In this document: positions 38,253 to 47,305 of the stretch, in pieces
Numbering within the stretch: the first letter of the stretch is position 1
Layout of the letters: each line of letters begins with the position of its first letter
Source: Bowmanella yangjiangensis
Lineage (GTDB): Bacteria; Pseudomonadota; Gammaproteobacteria; Enterobacterales; Alteromonadaceae
Length of the DNA: 64,000 nucleotides
NCBI RefSeq assembly: GCF_017255015.1
Contig: NZ_JAFKCS010000001.1
Coordinates: 120,772-184,771, forward strand
Direction: 5' to 3'
The notes under the pieces: model-generated
The model's database searches: none
What the model saw: only the letters and a program-made list of their open reading frames with translations
Told to the model about the DNA's origin: nothing
Position numbers and translations under genes: made by a program

Positions 38253-38609
38253 ATGTCTAAGAAAGTCTACTGTATTGCGCAGTTTCAACCTAAACCAGGC
38301 AAGGAGCATGCGCTGTTTCAGGTGCTGCAATCGCTGGAGCCCAATACCCTGCGCGAAGACGGCTGCTTGCAATATGTGGTGACGAGGCATATCGCCAGCC
38401 CTTTCGCTGAAGGAAAGAGTTTTGCCATTGCCTTTAACGAGATCTGGGCAGATATGGCCAGCTTTGAAGCGCACTGTCAGCGTAAAGAGATTACCGAGTT
38501 CTTTGCCACTTACTGCTTGGCAGAAACCGGTCTGGCAGCGGATTGGAATGTGTGTGTTTATACCGATGAGCCGCAAGATTTTGATGCGCCGGTTTTTGCA
38601 AAAGCCTGA
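38253..38609 (+). CDS. antibiotic biosynthesis monooxygenase (ABM) domain protein
   Basis: 118-residue ferredoxin-like protein of the ABM/YgiN group. The opening YCIAQFQPKPGKEHALFQVL, the EDGCLQYVV centre and FNEIWADMASFEAHCQ are the three family hallmarks. Members act as cofactor-free quinol or small-molecule oxygenases. GAGG precedes the ATG, and its stop overlaps the regulator start as TGATG, so the pair is coupled. Confidence 0.85.
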   Translation: MSKKVYCIAQFQPKPGKEHALFQVLQSLEPNTLREDGCLQYVVTRHIASPFAEGKSFAIAFNEIWADMASFEAHCQRKEITEFFATYCLAETGLAADWNVCVYTDEPQDFDAPVFAKA

Positions 38610-39238
38610 TGAAGACTGGGCTTCCTTTCCAACAGCGGGAACTAAGCATGGCACTGGCTGCAATGCATCATGCCATGCTCAGCTATGCGCCTATTAGTGA
38701 TAAGACCTGGCAAGCGATCCAGGGCATATGCCGCCTGCGTCATTTGCGAAAAGGTGAGCTTTGGTTAACCGCAGGCGAGTTGCCTGACCGCTTTGCTTTT
38801 GTGTATCGGGGATTGATGCGCATTTATGTGCAAGATAATGAAGGCCGGGAATACAACAAGATGTTTTTTGCTGAAGGCAATTTCCCCGGCAGCATGACGG
38901 CCTTACTGGAGTCTCGCCCATCTGCCTTTGCCTTGCAGGCATTGGAAGATACCAGTCTGCTGGAGATTAATTTTGCCGGTTTCAGGCAACTGCTTAAAGA
39001 ACATCATGATCTGGCGTTGTTCCAGGTGCACTATCTGGAAACTAACTGGTTAAAAGCCAAGGACAGCCGCGAAGTCGCTCTGGTGCAACAGGACGCAGCG
39101 TCCCGCTATGCTCGTTTTATAACGGAGTACGGCCATCTTACCGATAGGTTGCCACAGTATCTGATTGCATCCCATTTGGGGATCACCCCGACCCAGCTAA
39201 GTCGCATTAGAAAAACACAGAAAAATCAACCTATGTAA
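38609..39238 (+). CDS. Crp/Fnr-type transcriptional regulator
   Basis: 209-residue regulator. The N-terminal cyclic-nucleotide-like beta-roll shows LRKGELWLTAGELPDRFAFV and the jelly-roll turn AEGNFPGSMTALLE. No Fnr-type N-terminal Cys cluster is present. The C terminus (about residues 180-205) holds the helix-turn-helix YLIASHLGITPTQLSRIRK. The ligand is unknown. A start at 38,648 with GGGAA upstream is also possible and would remove 13 residues. The nitroreductase and following genes are possible targets. Confidence 0.82.
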   Translation: MKTGLPFQQRELSMALAAMHHAMLSYAPISDKTWQAIQGICRLRHLRKGELWLTAGELPDRFAFVYRGLMRIYVQDNEGREYNKMFFAEGNFPGSMTALLESRPSAFALQALEDTSLLEINFAGFRQLLKEHHDLALFQVHYLETNWLKAKDSREVALVQQDAASRYARFITEYGHLTDRLPQYLIASHLGITPTQLSRIRKTQKNQPM

Positions 39239-39297
39239 ATGAGTGACATTTTCCTGCTGAGTATGCTGCATCCATACAACCTTGTGGGAGATATGTG

Positions 39298-39924
39298 ATG
39301 TCGTTGATAGAAGCCCTGAATTGGCGTTATGCCGTACGTAGTTTTTCTGAGCAGTTGTTGGAAGATGCACAGGTACAGCAGTTACTTGAGGCCACCAGCC
39401 TCAGTGCATCTGCTTATGGTCTGCAGCCATACCGGATTTTTGCCATCAGCAGCAAATCACTGCGAGATCAATTACTGCCTCATTCCTATGGGCAGAATAA
39501 GGTCAGAGATTGCTCACATTTGTTGGTCTTTACCGTGTCAACCAAGCCTGTTACTGCGCTAGTGGATGACTACTTCCAGCAGCTTGGCAGCGTTCGTCAG
39601 GAGACGCTTGAACAACATAAGGGCTACGCCGAGCATATGAAATCTGCGCTGGGAGGCATGACGGCTCAAGCCCAACTTCAATGGGCGCACGAACAGGCCT
39701 ACATTGCTCTGGGTACGCTACTGACCAGCGCTGCCATGCTGCGTATTGATACGTGCCCGATGACAGGTATCGAACGACAGGGTTTTGATGAGGTGCTGGG
39801 ACTGGCGCGTTTTGCGCAGACCACATCATTTGTTTGTGCATTAGGCTACCGGCATCCTGACGACCAGGCCGCCAAAAAAGCCAAGGTCCGAGTACCCTTG
39901 TCTGAATTGGTGGCATGGCAATGA
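39298..39924 (+). CDS. nitroreductase family protein
   Basis: 208-residue FMN oxidoreductase. The N-terminal RYAVRSFSEQLLED with Arg residues for FMN phosphate, the SLSASAYGLQPYRIFAI block and the C-terminal CALGYRHPDDQAAKKAKVR are typical of the NfsB/YdgI-like nitroreductases using NAD(P)H. The physiological substrate is unknown. GGGAG stands before the start. It overlaps the next gene by 10 bp. Confidence 0.88.
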   Translation: MSLIEALNWRYAVRSFSEQLLEDAQVQQLLEATSLSASAYGLQPYRIFAISSKSLRDQLLPHSYGQNKVRDCSHLLVFTVSTKPVTALVDDYFQQLGSVRQETLEQHKGYAEHMKSALGGMTAQAQLQWAHEQAYIALGTLLTSAAMLRIDTCPMTGIERQGFDEVLGLARFAQTTSFVCALGYRHPDDQAAKKAKVRVPLSELVAWQ

Positions 39925-40370
39925 CCTTTCTAGGCATGTTGGCATTGCTGGCCGGTGCTGCCATTGCCACGCAAGCCAGTATGAATGCGCAGTTGGGGGT
40001 GTTACTGCGTTCTTCTATCTGGGCCACGGCGATTGCCTTTACCAGCAGTATGCTGGTGACCTTTACCGTTTTGCTGGTCAGTAGTCAGCATCTACCCAAA
40101 ATGGAAATCTGGCAGGCGGTACCCCTGCACTTATGGTTTGGCGGCGTACTCAGTGCGCTGGGCGTCGGGTTGTTCTACTTCCTTATTCCCAAGATGGGTG
40201 TCGGACCTATGATGTCGTTTGCCCTGACCGGTCAGTTACTGGTGGCCATGTTGGCCAGTCATTATGGTTGGTTTGGTTTACCAGTCAAACCACTAGATAG
40301 CTTGAAAGCATTGGGGATTGTCTCGCTGATCTGTGGGATCTTGTTAATCAATTGGAGAAATGCCGGATGA
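39915..40370 (+). CDS. DMT-superfamily membrane protein, DUF606/YdcZ-like
   Basis: 151-residue membrane protein with about five helices. GAAIATQASMNAQLGVLLRS in the first helix and LWFGGVLSALGVGLFYFLIPKMG in the middle identify the YdcZ (DUF606) branch of the drug/metabolite transporter superfamily, in which halves of five helices assemble as dimers. The substrate is unknown. It starts inside the end of the nitroreductase gene and its stop overlaps the next start (ATGA), so all three are translationally linked. Confidence 0.85.
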   Translation: MAMTFLGMLALLAGAAIATQASMNAQLGVLLRSSIWATAIAFTSSMLVTFTVLLVSSQHLPKMEIWQAVPLHLWFGGVLSALGVGLFYFLIPKMGVGPMMSFALTGQLLVAMLASHYGWFGLPVKPLDSLKALGIVSLICGILLINWRNAG

Positions 40371-41107
40371 GCACGACTGCCTTATGGAAAGCCAATATAT
40401 TAAACCAATCCGCGCTATGGAAATTGATGGGGGCTACCCCTGTGGAGGTGCAGGGAGAGCAATGGTGGCAGTCAAATAGCTGGCCCTACCGATTATGGCC
40501 AGACAGTCTGGGTGCATCGGCCTCTGGTGCTGAGTTGCAGACTGTCTTGCAGACCGGGCATTGCAAAACAGTGGTGCCGGTATGGACAGAGCAAGGAACG
40601 AACGAGGTTTGCGCCGACTATGTTGATGGACTGACGCTCTCTGGTCAACTGGTGCAAATGTACCTGAATCTGAAGGTGGAACATTCCCCAGGCTACTCGC
40701 CCAGCATCACTTTGGTGGATGTCTGCGATGATGCGATGTTGCATGACTGGTGGCAGATATGTCAGCAAGCTTTTGGGTATGACATTGACATCAAGGTTAT
40801 GCGAACACTACGCGGCCATAATGAAGTGCGTTTGCTACTTGCAACGCAGGGAAAACAAGCCGTGGGTACCGCCGTTTTGTATAAAACCGGCGATGTCGTT
40901 GGACTGCATCAGTTAGGGGTGGCTAAGGCTGTGCAAGGGCAGGGGGTTGCCAGGCAGATGATGGAGCAATTGATCCCCATGGCACGACAATGGCAAGCAA
41001 GTTATATGATGCTGCAAGCATCTAGTGCAGGCTTGGGGTTATATGAAAAATTAGGATTTGAGCGCCAGGGGTTGTTGCACAATTTTCGCTTATGTAATCA
41101 AGGTTGA
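40367..41107 (+). CDS. GNAT-family acetyltransferase, two-part
   Basis: 246-residue protein. The C-terminal half (about residues 120-246) is a GNAT domain with the acetyl-CoA loop LGVAKAVQGQGVARQMMEQL and SSAGLGLYEKLGFERQG. The N-terminal half has no acetyl-CoA motif and may be a degenerate second GNAT domain. The ATG at 40,367 has GGAG 8 nt upstream and overlaps the previous stop. It ends the accessory block before dsbC. The substrate is unknown. Confidence 0.82.
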   Translation: MSTTALWKANILNQSALWKLMGATPVEVQGEQWWQSNSWPYRLWPDSLGASASGAELQTVLQTGHCKTVVPVWTEQGTNEVCADYVDGLTLSGQLVQMYLNLKVEHSPGYSPSITLVDVCDDAMLHDWWQICQQAFGYDIDIKVMRTLRGHNEVRLLLATQGKQAVGTAVLYKTGDVVGLHQLGVAKAVQGQGVARQMMEQLIPMARQWQASYMMLQASSAGLGLYEKLGFERQGLLHNFRLCNQG

Positions 41108-41243
41108 TGGTCTTGCTAAGCGGCTGTTCCAACGCGTTGCGTCTTGGACTCATGTCTATTCAACAGGTACAATTACACTCAATGTAACTTTTAGGCCAGT
41201 GGACGGGTCTAAAGTATCAATCCCCTTAGACGTTGGAATTTCT

Positions 41244-41966
41244 ATGATGCGAATAGCAAAACTGATCATGACCTCGGCTTTACTCGGTAGCCTGGCGTTT
41301 GGTGTTCAGGCCAAGGAAGATTACAGTGCGGTAAAGGCCAAGTTGGTTGAAAATCTGGGCTTGGCAGTAAGCAGCATTGAGCCATCTCCTGTACCTGGTT
41401 TATTACAGGCATTAACCAGCCGAGGACTGTTTTATATCAGCCAGGATGGCAAATATTTAGTGCATGGTCGGGTATTTAATCTGAACAATGAGATGATAAA
41501 TGAAACCGAAATGACGCTGGGTGTAGTGCGTGCTGCAGGGGTGAAGAAATTTGATGATTCCATGGTCGAGTTCAAAGCCAAAGATGAAAAGTACAAGGTA
41601 ACGGTATTTACCGATACCACTTGTGGCTATTGTCGCAAGCTTCACTCGCAAATTGATGACTACAATGATCTTGGTATTACCGTGCGTTATCTGGCATTTC
41701 CTCGTGGCGGTGTAAATAGCGAAGGCTATAAAGATCTGCTTTCCGTGTGGTGTGCCGATGACCCGAAAAAAGCCATGACTGAAGCTAAAGCAGGTAAAAA
41801 TATCGCCAGTAAAACCTGTGCCAGCAAGGTTAGCGAACAATATGATTTTGGTCAGCAGATTGGTATTAACGGCACGCCCGCTATTATCCTGGAAGACGGC
41901 ACGTTGATACCCGGCTACCAGCCTCCAACATCACTTAAAGCTGTGTTAGACGAGCATAATTCCTGA
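41244..41966 (+). CDS. dsbC: thiol:disulfide interchange protein DsbC
   Basis: 240-residue periplasmic disulfide isomerase. The signal peptide ends near FGVQAKED. An N-terminal dimerisation domain (to about residue 60) precedes the thioredoxin domain with active site TTCGYCRKLH and the cis-Pro loop GTPAIILEDG. A second Cys pair (WCADD and KTCASK) matches the structural disulfide of DsbC. It keeps its conserved place before recJ, as in E. coli. The start is one of two adjacent ATG codons. Confidence 0.95.
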   Translation: MMRIAKLIMTSALLGSLAFGVQAKEDYSAVKAKLVENLGLAVSSIEPSPVPGLLQALTSRGLFYISQDGKYLVHGRVFNLNNEMINETEMTLGVVRAAGVKKFDDSMVEFKAKDEKYKVTVFTDTTCGYCRKLHSQIDDYNDLGITVRYLAFPRGGVNSEGYKDLLSVWCADDPKKAMTEAKAGKNIASKTCASKVSEQYDFGQQIGINGTPAIILEDGTLIPGYQPPTSLKAVLDEHNS

Positions 41967-41970
41967 TGAG

Positions 41971-41990
41971 GGGCGCGAAAGCGCCCTTTA
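41971..41990 (+). terminator. hairpin between dsbC and recJ
   Basis: GGGCGC, a GAAA tetraloop and GCGCCC give a very stable 6-bp stem followed by TTTATATT. It ends 10 bp before the recJ start codon, so it could act as a weak terminator, an attenuator or a processing site between the two genes. Confidence 0.6.
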
Positions 41991-41996
41991 TATTCT

Positions 41997-43721
41997 ATGA
42001 CTCTGAATATTCAATACCGGCAAGCCCAGCCCTGGCTGGATGACGACAATAGCCTTCACCCACGTTTGCAGCAGATTTATGCCTGCCGCGGTGTTAATTC
42101 TGTGCAGCAACTCCAGCGTAGCACCAAAGATCTTGCTCATTATCAACGCCTCAAAGGTATGTCCGAAGCCGTCAAGGTGTTAGGTGATGCCTTGATGCAA
42201 GGGCGCAAGGTGGTGATTATCGGCGATTTTGATGCTGATGGTGCCACCAGCACGGCACTGTGTATGCTGGCCTTAAAACGCATGGGAGCCCGGCAGATTG
42301 ATTATTTAGTGCCAAACCGCTTTGATTTTGGCTATGGCTTAAGCCCGCAGATAGTTGATGTGGCCCATCAGCAAGGGGCACAATTGCTGCTGACGGTAGA
42401 CAACGGTATTGCCTGCCTGGCGGGTGCCACGCGCGCGCAGGAACTCGGTATGCAATTGTTGATTACCGATCACCACTTACCTGGCGCTGAATTGCCCGTT
42501 GCTGATGCCATAGTGAACCCTAATCTGGCAGGATGCGAGTTTCCTTCAAAGAACCTGGCGGGCGTGGGCGTTGCATTTTATTTGATGCTGGCCTTGTGCC
42601 GGCACCTACAGGAACTTGGCTGGTTTGAGCAGCAGCAAATGTCGGTACCTAATTTGGCTGAGCTATTGGACTTAGTGGCACTAGGTACCGTTGCCGATGT
42701 GGTTCAACTGGATCAAAACAACCGTATTTTGGTTCACCAAGGGTTACAGCGCATTCGCAGTGGCCGCTGCCGTCCTGGTATCCGAGCTATGGTGGAAGTG
42801 GCTAATAGAGAATGTGGCCAGATTGTCGCTTCTGATTTAGGCTTTGTACTAGGCCCGAGACTGAATGCTGCCGGGCGTCTGGACGATATGGCGATGGGCA
42901 TTGAATGTCTGTTGGCAGAAGAAGAAGGCAAAGCCCGACGCATGGCGGTGGAGCTGGATTGCTTGAACCGGGAGAGGCGTGAAATCGAAAGCAGCATGCA
43001 ATCCGAGGCCCTTAAGACCCTTGAGATGCTGAGCTTCAATGAGCAAGCACTGCCAGCCGGATTGGTGTTGTATCAGGCTGATTGGCATCAGGGTGTTATT
43101 GGTATTCTGGCCGGGCGCATTAAGGAGCGTTATTTTCGCCCTACAATCGCCTTTGCTCATCAGGATGACAATATTGTTAAAGGTTCTGCCCGTTCCATTC
43201 CCGGTTTGCATATTCGCGATCTGCTAGAGGAAATTAACAGCCGTTATCCCGGCATCATTGACAAGTTCGGTGGTCATGCCATGGCAGCTGGTTTGTCATT
43301 GTCAGTGGACAAGCTCAGTGCATTCGAGCAAGTGTTTGTGCAGGTGGCTGGCGAATGGCTGGAAGGTCGTCAATTAAAAGGCGAGCTGTTGTCTGATGGG
43401 CAGTTGGCATCGACAGAAGTATCACTTGATTTTGCCCAGCTACTTAAAGAGTCTGGCCCTTGGGGGCAAGGTTTTGAAGAACCTTTGTTTGACGGTGAGT
43501 TTGAGCTTCTGGATCAACGCTTGGTGGGGGAGAAACATCTGAAAATGATGGTTAAACATCCCGGCGGCCAGCTTTTGGATGCTATCGCCTTTAATGTGGA
43601 TCTCGCTGTTTGGCCAAATAGGCAAATTAAGCAGGTACAACTGGCGTACAAACTAGATATCAACCACTTTCGCGGTAAAGTGTCGTTGCAACTCTTGGTG
43701 GAGGCACTGGCGCCTTTATGA
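41997..43721 (+). CDS. recJ: single-stranded-DNA-specific 5'-3' exonuclease RecJ
   Basis: 574-residue DHH-family nuclease of RecFOR recombination and mismatch repair. The metal-binding motifs are intact: IIGDFDADGATST, TVDNGI, ITDHHLPGAELP, the GTVADVV block and FGGHAMAAGLSL in the DHHA1 domain, followed by an OB-fold DNA-binding C terminus. No ribosome binding site is visible before the ATG, because the hairpin at 41,971-41,986 fills that position. The stop overlaps the next small gene (ATGA). Confidence 0.97.
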   Translation: MTLNIQYRQAQPWLDDDNSLHPRLQQIYACRGVNSVQQLQRSTKDLAHYQRLKGMSEAVKVLGDALMQGRKVVIIGDFDADGATSTALCMLALKRMGARQIDYLVPNRFDFGYGLSPQIVDVAHQQGAQLLLTVDNGIACLAGATRAQELGMQLLITDHHLPGAELPVADAIVNPNLAGCEFPSKNLAGVGVAFYLMLALCRHLQELGWFEQQQMSVPNLAELLDLVALGTVADVVQLDQNNRILVHQGLQRIRSGRCRPGIRAMVEVANRECGQIVASDLGFVLGPRLNAAGRLDDMAMGIECLLAEEEGKARRMAVELDCLNRERREIESSMQSEALKTLEMLSFNEQALPAGLVLYQADWHQGVIGILAGRIKERYFRPTIAFAHQDDNIVKGSARSIPGLHIRDLLEEINSRYPGIIDKFGGHAMAAGLSLSVDKLSAFEQVFVQVAGEWLEGRQLKGELLSDGQLASTEVSLDFAQLLKESGPWGQGFEEPLFDGEFELLDQRLVGEKHLKMMVKHPGGQLLDAIAFNVDLAVWPNRQIKQVQLAYKLDINHFRGKVSLQLLVEALAPL

Positions 43722-44002
43722 AAAAGTCCGCGAAAGCCGTGGCACAAATGCTCGAACGGCATCCTAACCTGACTCACTCTGTGGATATGAAAGTGCGCTC
43801 TCATGTGCAACGAGAGGAAGATGACTGGCTGGTCAACACCCTGATGCTGGAAGGACTGGATGTGCCCTTTAAGTTCCGGCGCAAAAAACGCTACCGCAGC
43901 TTGCAAGGGGCACTTATCAATATTACCTATTATCCAGATACTGAGCTGGTGGCCGGTATGGAATTTGAATATATGAAAATTGTCCGGATCCGTCAGAGCT
44001 GA
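43718..44002 (+). CDS. conserved small basic protein of unknown function
   Basis: 94 residues, strongly charged, beginning MKKSAKAVAQMLERH and containing the basic patch FKFRRKKRYRSLQGA. It overlaps the recJ stop by 4 bp, so it is likely translated with it and may act near DNA or RNA, but no domain is recognised. The tight coupling and normal codon use support it as a real gene. Confidence 0.75.
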   Translation: MKKSAKAVAQMLERHPNLTHSVDMKVRSHVQREEDDWLVNTLMLEGLDVPFKFRRKKRYRSLQGALINITYYPDTELVAGMEFEYMKIVRIRQS

Positions 44003-44060
44003 ACGACTTTTCCTCTTAACTGCTGGTATCATGCGCTTATTCTGAACAGCGGATTCACCT

Positions 44061-44759
44061 TTGACCTACGACAACCTCGACGCCTTCGTTTTACATCGAC
44101 GACCCTACCGGGAAACCAGCTTTCTGGTGGACATTTTTAGTCGAGAGATGGGACGGATCAGCTTCGTAGCCAAAGGGGTGCGCAATAGCAAAAATGCCAA
44201 TCGCAGTGTGTTACAGCCTTTTGTGCCCGTGCAGATCAGTTTGGTTGGCCGTCATGAATTAAAAAACCTTAAACAGGTGGAAAGTACCGGGCGTGCATTT
44301 CAACTACAGGGCTCTGCGTTGTTTTGCGCCATGTACCTGAATGAGTTGTTGCAGCGTTTATTGCCACTGGAGTTGGCGGTGGAACCTTTGTTTGATGCCT
44401 ATGTTCAGAGTCTGCAAGCGCTGCTGGCTAAAGAGGCGTTTGAGCCGTTGCTTAGGGAATATGAACTCTTGCTGCTCAGTGAGCTGGGATATCAACTGGA
44501 TTTTGGCTTTGATGCGCAAACCCAGCAGCCCCTGCGTAGCGACACTTTTTACTGTCTTGATGTCGAACAAGGCTTTGTGCTCAGTGCCGTGCAGCGAGCA
44601 ACGGTGAACGATTTTCGTGGCGACTGGTTGATGCAAATTGGTGAAGGCCAGTGGACGCCGGAAGCACTACGCAGTGCAAAATTTATCAACCGCATTATGC
44701 TTAAACCCTTATTGGGGAATAAGCCGTTGAAAAGCAGAGAGCTTTTCCAAACTAATTAG
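44061..44759 (+). CDS. recO: DNA repair protein RecO
   Basis: 232-residue RecFOR-pathway protein that helps load RecA on SSB-coated DNA. The N-terminal OB fold begins [20 protein letters not shown] and continues [10 protein letters not shown] and [11 protein letters not shown]; the C-terminal helical part shows the usual length. The zinc-finger Cys set of some RecO proteins is absent, as in E. coli. The start is TTG at 44,061; no ATG fits the family N terminus. It heads a recO-pdxJ-acpS run. Confidence 0.94.
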   Translation: MTYDNLDAFVLHRRPYRETSFLVDIFSREMGRISFVAKGVRNSKNANRSVLQPFVPVQISLVGRHELKNLKQVESTGRAFQLQGSALFCAMYLNELLQRLLPLELAVEPLFDAYVQSLQALLAKEAFEPLLREYELLLLSELGYQLDFGFDAQTQQPLRSDTFYCLDVEQGFVLSAVQRATVNDFRGDWLMQIGEGQWTPEALRSAKFINRIMLKPLLGNKPLKSRELFQTN

Positions 44760-44775
44760 TGGAGTTATGAGCAAA

Positions 44776-45507
44776 ATGAAAGAGATTCTGCTAGGGGTCA
44801 ATATCGACCATGTTGCCACCTTAAGAAATGCCAGAGGTACGGCCTACCCGGACCCTGTGCATGCCGCAGAGATCGCTGAACGGGCCGGCGCAGACGGCAT
44901 CACCATTCATTTGCGTGAAGACAGGCGACACATTATTGATCGCGACGTGGAAATTTTGCGTCAGACACTGCAAACCCGTATGAACCTGGAGATGGCGGTC
45001 ACCGAGGAGATGCTAATGATCGCCTCGCGCATTCGCCCTGAATTTTGTTGCCTGGTGCCTGAAAAGCGTGAAGAGCTGACCACTGAAGGCGGTCTGGATG
45101 TGGCCGGTAACCTGGAAAAAATCCGGCTGGCCAGTGGCCGTTTAGCTGCTGACGGAATTCTTGTGTCGTTGTTTATTGATGCTGACAACGCGCAAATCGA
45201 TGCTGCCAAAGCCAGTGGTGCTCCTTATATCGAACTGCATACCGGCGCTTACGCCGAAGCGCGCAATGAACATGAGCGTGACATTGAACTGGCAAAAATT
45301 GCCGAAGGGGCCCGTTATGCCCACAGTCTGGGACTGAAGGTCAACGCCGGACATGGCCTGACTTATCATAACGTCAAACCTATTGCCGCCATTCCTGAAA
45401 TGATTGAGCTGAATATAGGGCATGCCATTGTTGGCCGGGCGGTGTTTGATGGCCTGCACAAAGCCGTGGCAGATATGAAACGCCTGATGCTGGAAGCGCG
45501 AGGCTGA
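44776..45507 (+). CDS. pdxJ: pyridoxine 5'-phosphate synthase
   Basis: 243-residue TIM-barrel enzyme condensing 1-deoxyxylulose 5-phosphate with 3-amino-2-oxopropyl phosphate to give pyridoxine phosphate. [20 protein letters not shown] is at the N terminus, with [32 protein letters not shown] and [12 protein letters not shown] conserved. An ATG at 44,767 is also in frame, but GGAG lies only 2 nt before it and 11 nt before 44,776, where the family sequence begins. It forms an operon with recO and acpS. Confidence 0.96.
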   Translation: MKEILLGVNIDHVATLRNARGTAYPDPVHAAEIAERAGADGITIHLREDRRHIIDRDVEILRQTLQTRMNLEMAVTEEMLMIASRIRPEFCCLVPEKREELTTEGGLDVAGNLEKIRLASGRLAADGILVSLFIDADNAQIDAAKASGAPYIELHTGAYAEARNEHERDIELAKIAEGARYAHSLGLKVNAGHGLTYHNVKPIAAIPEMIELNIGHAIVGRAVFDGLHKAVADMKRLMLEARG

Positions 45508-45513
45508 TCGCCA

Positions 45514-45891
45514 ATGGCCATAGTGGGAATGGGCACCGATATTGTCGAGATCAAGCGTATTGGTGATGCGCTGGCAAAATCTCAGCGCCTGGCTGAGCGC
45601 GTGCTGACCGACGCTGAACTGGAAGACTATAAACAGCATAATTATCCCGAACGTTTCTTAGCGAAACGCTTTGCAGCTAAGGAAGCCATGGTAAAAGCGA
45701 TCGGCACGGGAATTGGCAATGGTATTAGCTTCAGGCAGATGGAGATTGGCCACCACGCCAGCGGCGCCCCGTTTTTACTGCTTAGTGGTAATTTGCAGGT
45801 GCTTTGTGACGAGAAAGGGGTGAGTGCTACCCACCTGAGCATTGCTGATGAGCAACATTATGCGGTGGCGACTGTGATCCTGGAGAAGTAA
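45514..45891 (+). CDS. acpS: holo-[acyl-carrier-protein] synthase
   Basis: 125-residue phosphopantetheinyl transferase that activates acyl carrier protein from CoA. The two Mg-binding motifs are plain: GMGTDIVEIKRI near the N terminus and RFLAKRFAAKEAMVKAIGTGI in the middle. SGAPFLLLSG and LSIADEQHYA follow the family pattern. It starts 6 bp after pdxJ, as in E. coli. Confidence 0.97.
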   Translation: MAIVGMGTDIVEIKRIGDALAKSQRLAERVLTDAELEDYKQHNYPERFLAKRFAAKEAMVKAIGTGIGNGISFRQMEIGHHASGAPFLLLSGNLQVLCDEKGVSATHLSIADEQHYAVATVILEK

Positions 45892-45898
45892 CGACTTT

Positions 45899-47230
45899 AT
45901 GGTTCAGATTTATAAAGCGCCCAAAGGCAAGAAACCAAGCCCTATTGGTGCACCCAAGCTTACCCTTAGCATTGATGATTTAGAACATGGTGGGCTGGGT
46001 GTCTGCCGAAGTCATCAGCCCGTGGTGTTTGTTGAAGGCGGCTTGCCCGGTGAACAGCTAGAAGTGCGTATCACTGACAAGAAACCCCGTTACTGGCAAG
46101 GCCTGGCGGTTAAGGTGTTAACTCCCAGTGCTGAGCGTATCGAGCCTTTTTGCCCGCACAGCCGTGAATGTGGCGGCTGTCAGAATCAGCATATTGGCCA
46201 GACTGAACTACTTGTTCACAAGCAACAGGCGGTAGACCAGCTGCTCAAGCGTCAGACCGGCATAAAAACCCTCAATTGGCAGGCGCCATTATTAGGGCCT
46301 GCCCAGGGCTATAGACGTAAAGCCCGGCTTGCCATTGACGCACAAAATAAAGCTGACGTGAAGGTAGGCTTTCGTGCCAAGGGCAGCGATCAGGTGGTAT
46401 CGATAAAACAGTGCGCTATTTTGAGCGAGCCACTGCAAGCCATACTGCCGCCATTGCTCAGCCTGATTAAACTGCTCAAAGGCACCAAGCAGTTAGGCCA
46501 TATCAGTGTGCTGGATGCCGATGACCAGGTGCAATTGTGTTTGCGTGTTACCCGTGCGCTGCCTGGTGAGGATCTGGTCAGACTTAGCCAGTTTGCTGAG
46601 GACAATAGCCTCAGACTGCTGCTGGAAACGGCGCCAAACCGCTTTGAGCTGGTAGGCGGTACTAGCCAGGATGCCCACTATTCACCCTCTGCCGAACTGA
46701 GTTTGGCTATTGGCCCCAATGATTTTATTCAGGTGAATAATGTGGTGAATCAGGCCATGGTCAGCCAGGCGCTGACTTGGCTGCAAGTCAAACCGGGTGA
46801 ACAGATACTGGATTTGTTTTGCGGGGTGGGCAACTTTAGTTTGCCACTGGCCCATGCCGGTGCTCAGGTGACCGGTGTGGAAGGTATTGAGGCAATGGTT
46901 AAGCGCGCCGCAATAAATGCCAGCGAAAATGGCTTGCAGGTTGATTTTCAGTGCCTGGATTTATCCGACACAGCGGCACTGGCTAAACTCCCGTCGCAGA
47001 TAGACAAAGTGCTGCTTGATCCTGCCCGTGCCGGTGCGCAGGCGCTGATGTCGGTTCTACACAAACTCAATCCCAAGGGGATTTTGTATGTTTCCTGTAA
47101 TCCAGCTACTTTTGCCCGGGATGCAGCAGTACTCATAGATAAAGGCTGGCAAGTTGACAAAATTGGCCTGATGGATATGTTCCCCAATACCGCACATACC
47201 GAACTGATGGCGCATTTTTCAAAGGCATAG
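45899..47230 (+). CDS. rlmD: 23S rRNA (uracil1939-C5)-methyltransferase
   Basis: 443-residue enzyme of the RlmD/RumA group. An N-terminal TRAM domain precedes the Fe-S Cys cluster FCPHSRECGGCQNQ. The methyltransferase core shows LDLFCGVGNFSLPLA for S-adenosylmethionine and the catalytic Cys region YVSCNPATFARD. It sits between acpS and relA, joining two clusters that are separate in E. coli. Confidence 0.96.
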   Translation: MVQIYKAPKGKKPSPIGAPKLTLSIDDLEHGGLGVCRSHQPVVFVEGGLPGEQLEVRITDKKPRYWQGLAVKVLTPSAERIEPFCPHSRECGGCQNQHIGQTELLVHKQQAVDQLLKRQTGIKTLNWQAPLLGPAQGYRRKARLAIDAQNKADVKVGFRAKGSDQVVSIKQCAILSEPLQAILPPLLSLIKLLKGTKQLGHISVLDADDQVQLCLRVTRALPGEDLVRLSQFAEDNSLRLLLETAPNRFELVGGTSQDAHYSPSAELSLAIGPNDFIQVNNVVNQAMVSQALTWLQVKPGEQILDLFCGVGNFSLPLAHAGAQVTGVEGIEAMVKRAAINASENGLQVDFQCLDLSDTAALAKLPSQIDKVLLDPARAGAQALMSVLHKLNPKGILYVSCNPATFARDAAVLIDKGWQVDKIGLMDMFPNTAHTELMAHFSKA

Positions 47231-47305
47231 GGCTGGCATGCATCGGCATTTTTTGCGAAGCTCAGGGCTGATGTAATTCACAATTAATGGCTGATAACTG
47301 AGATC

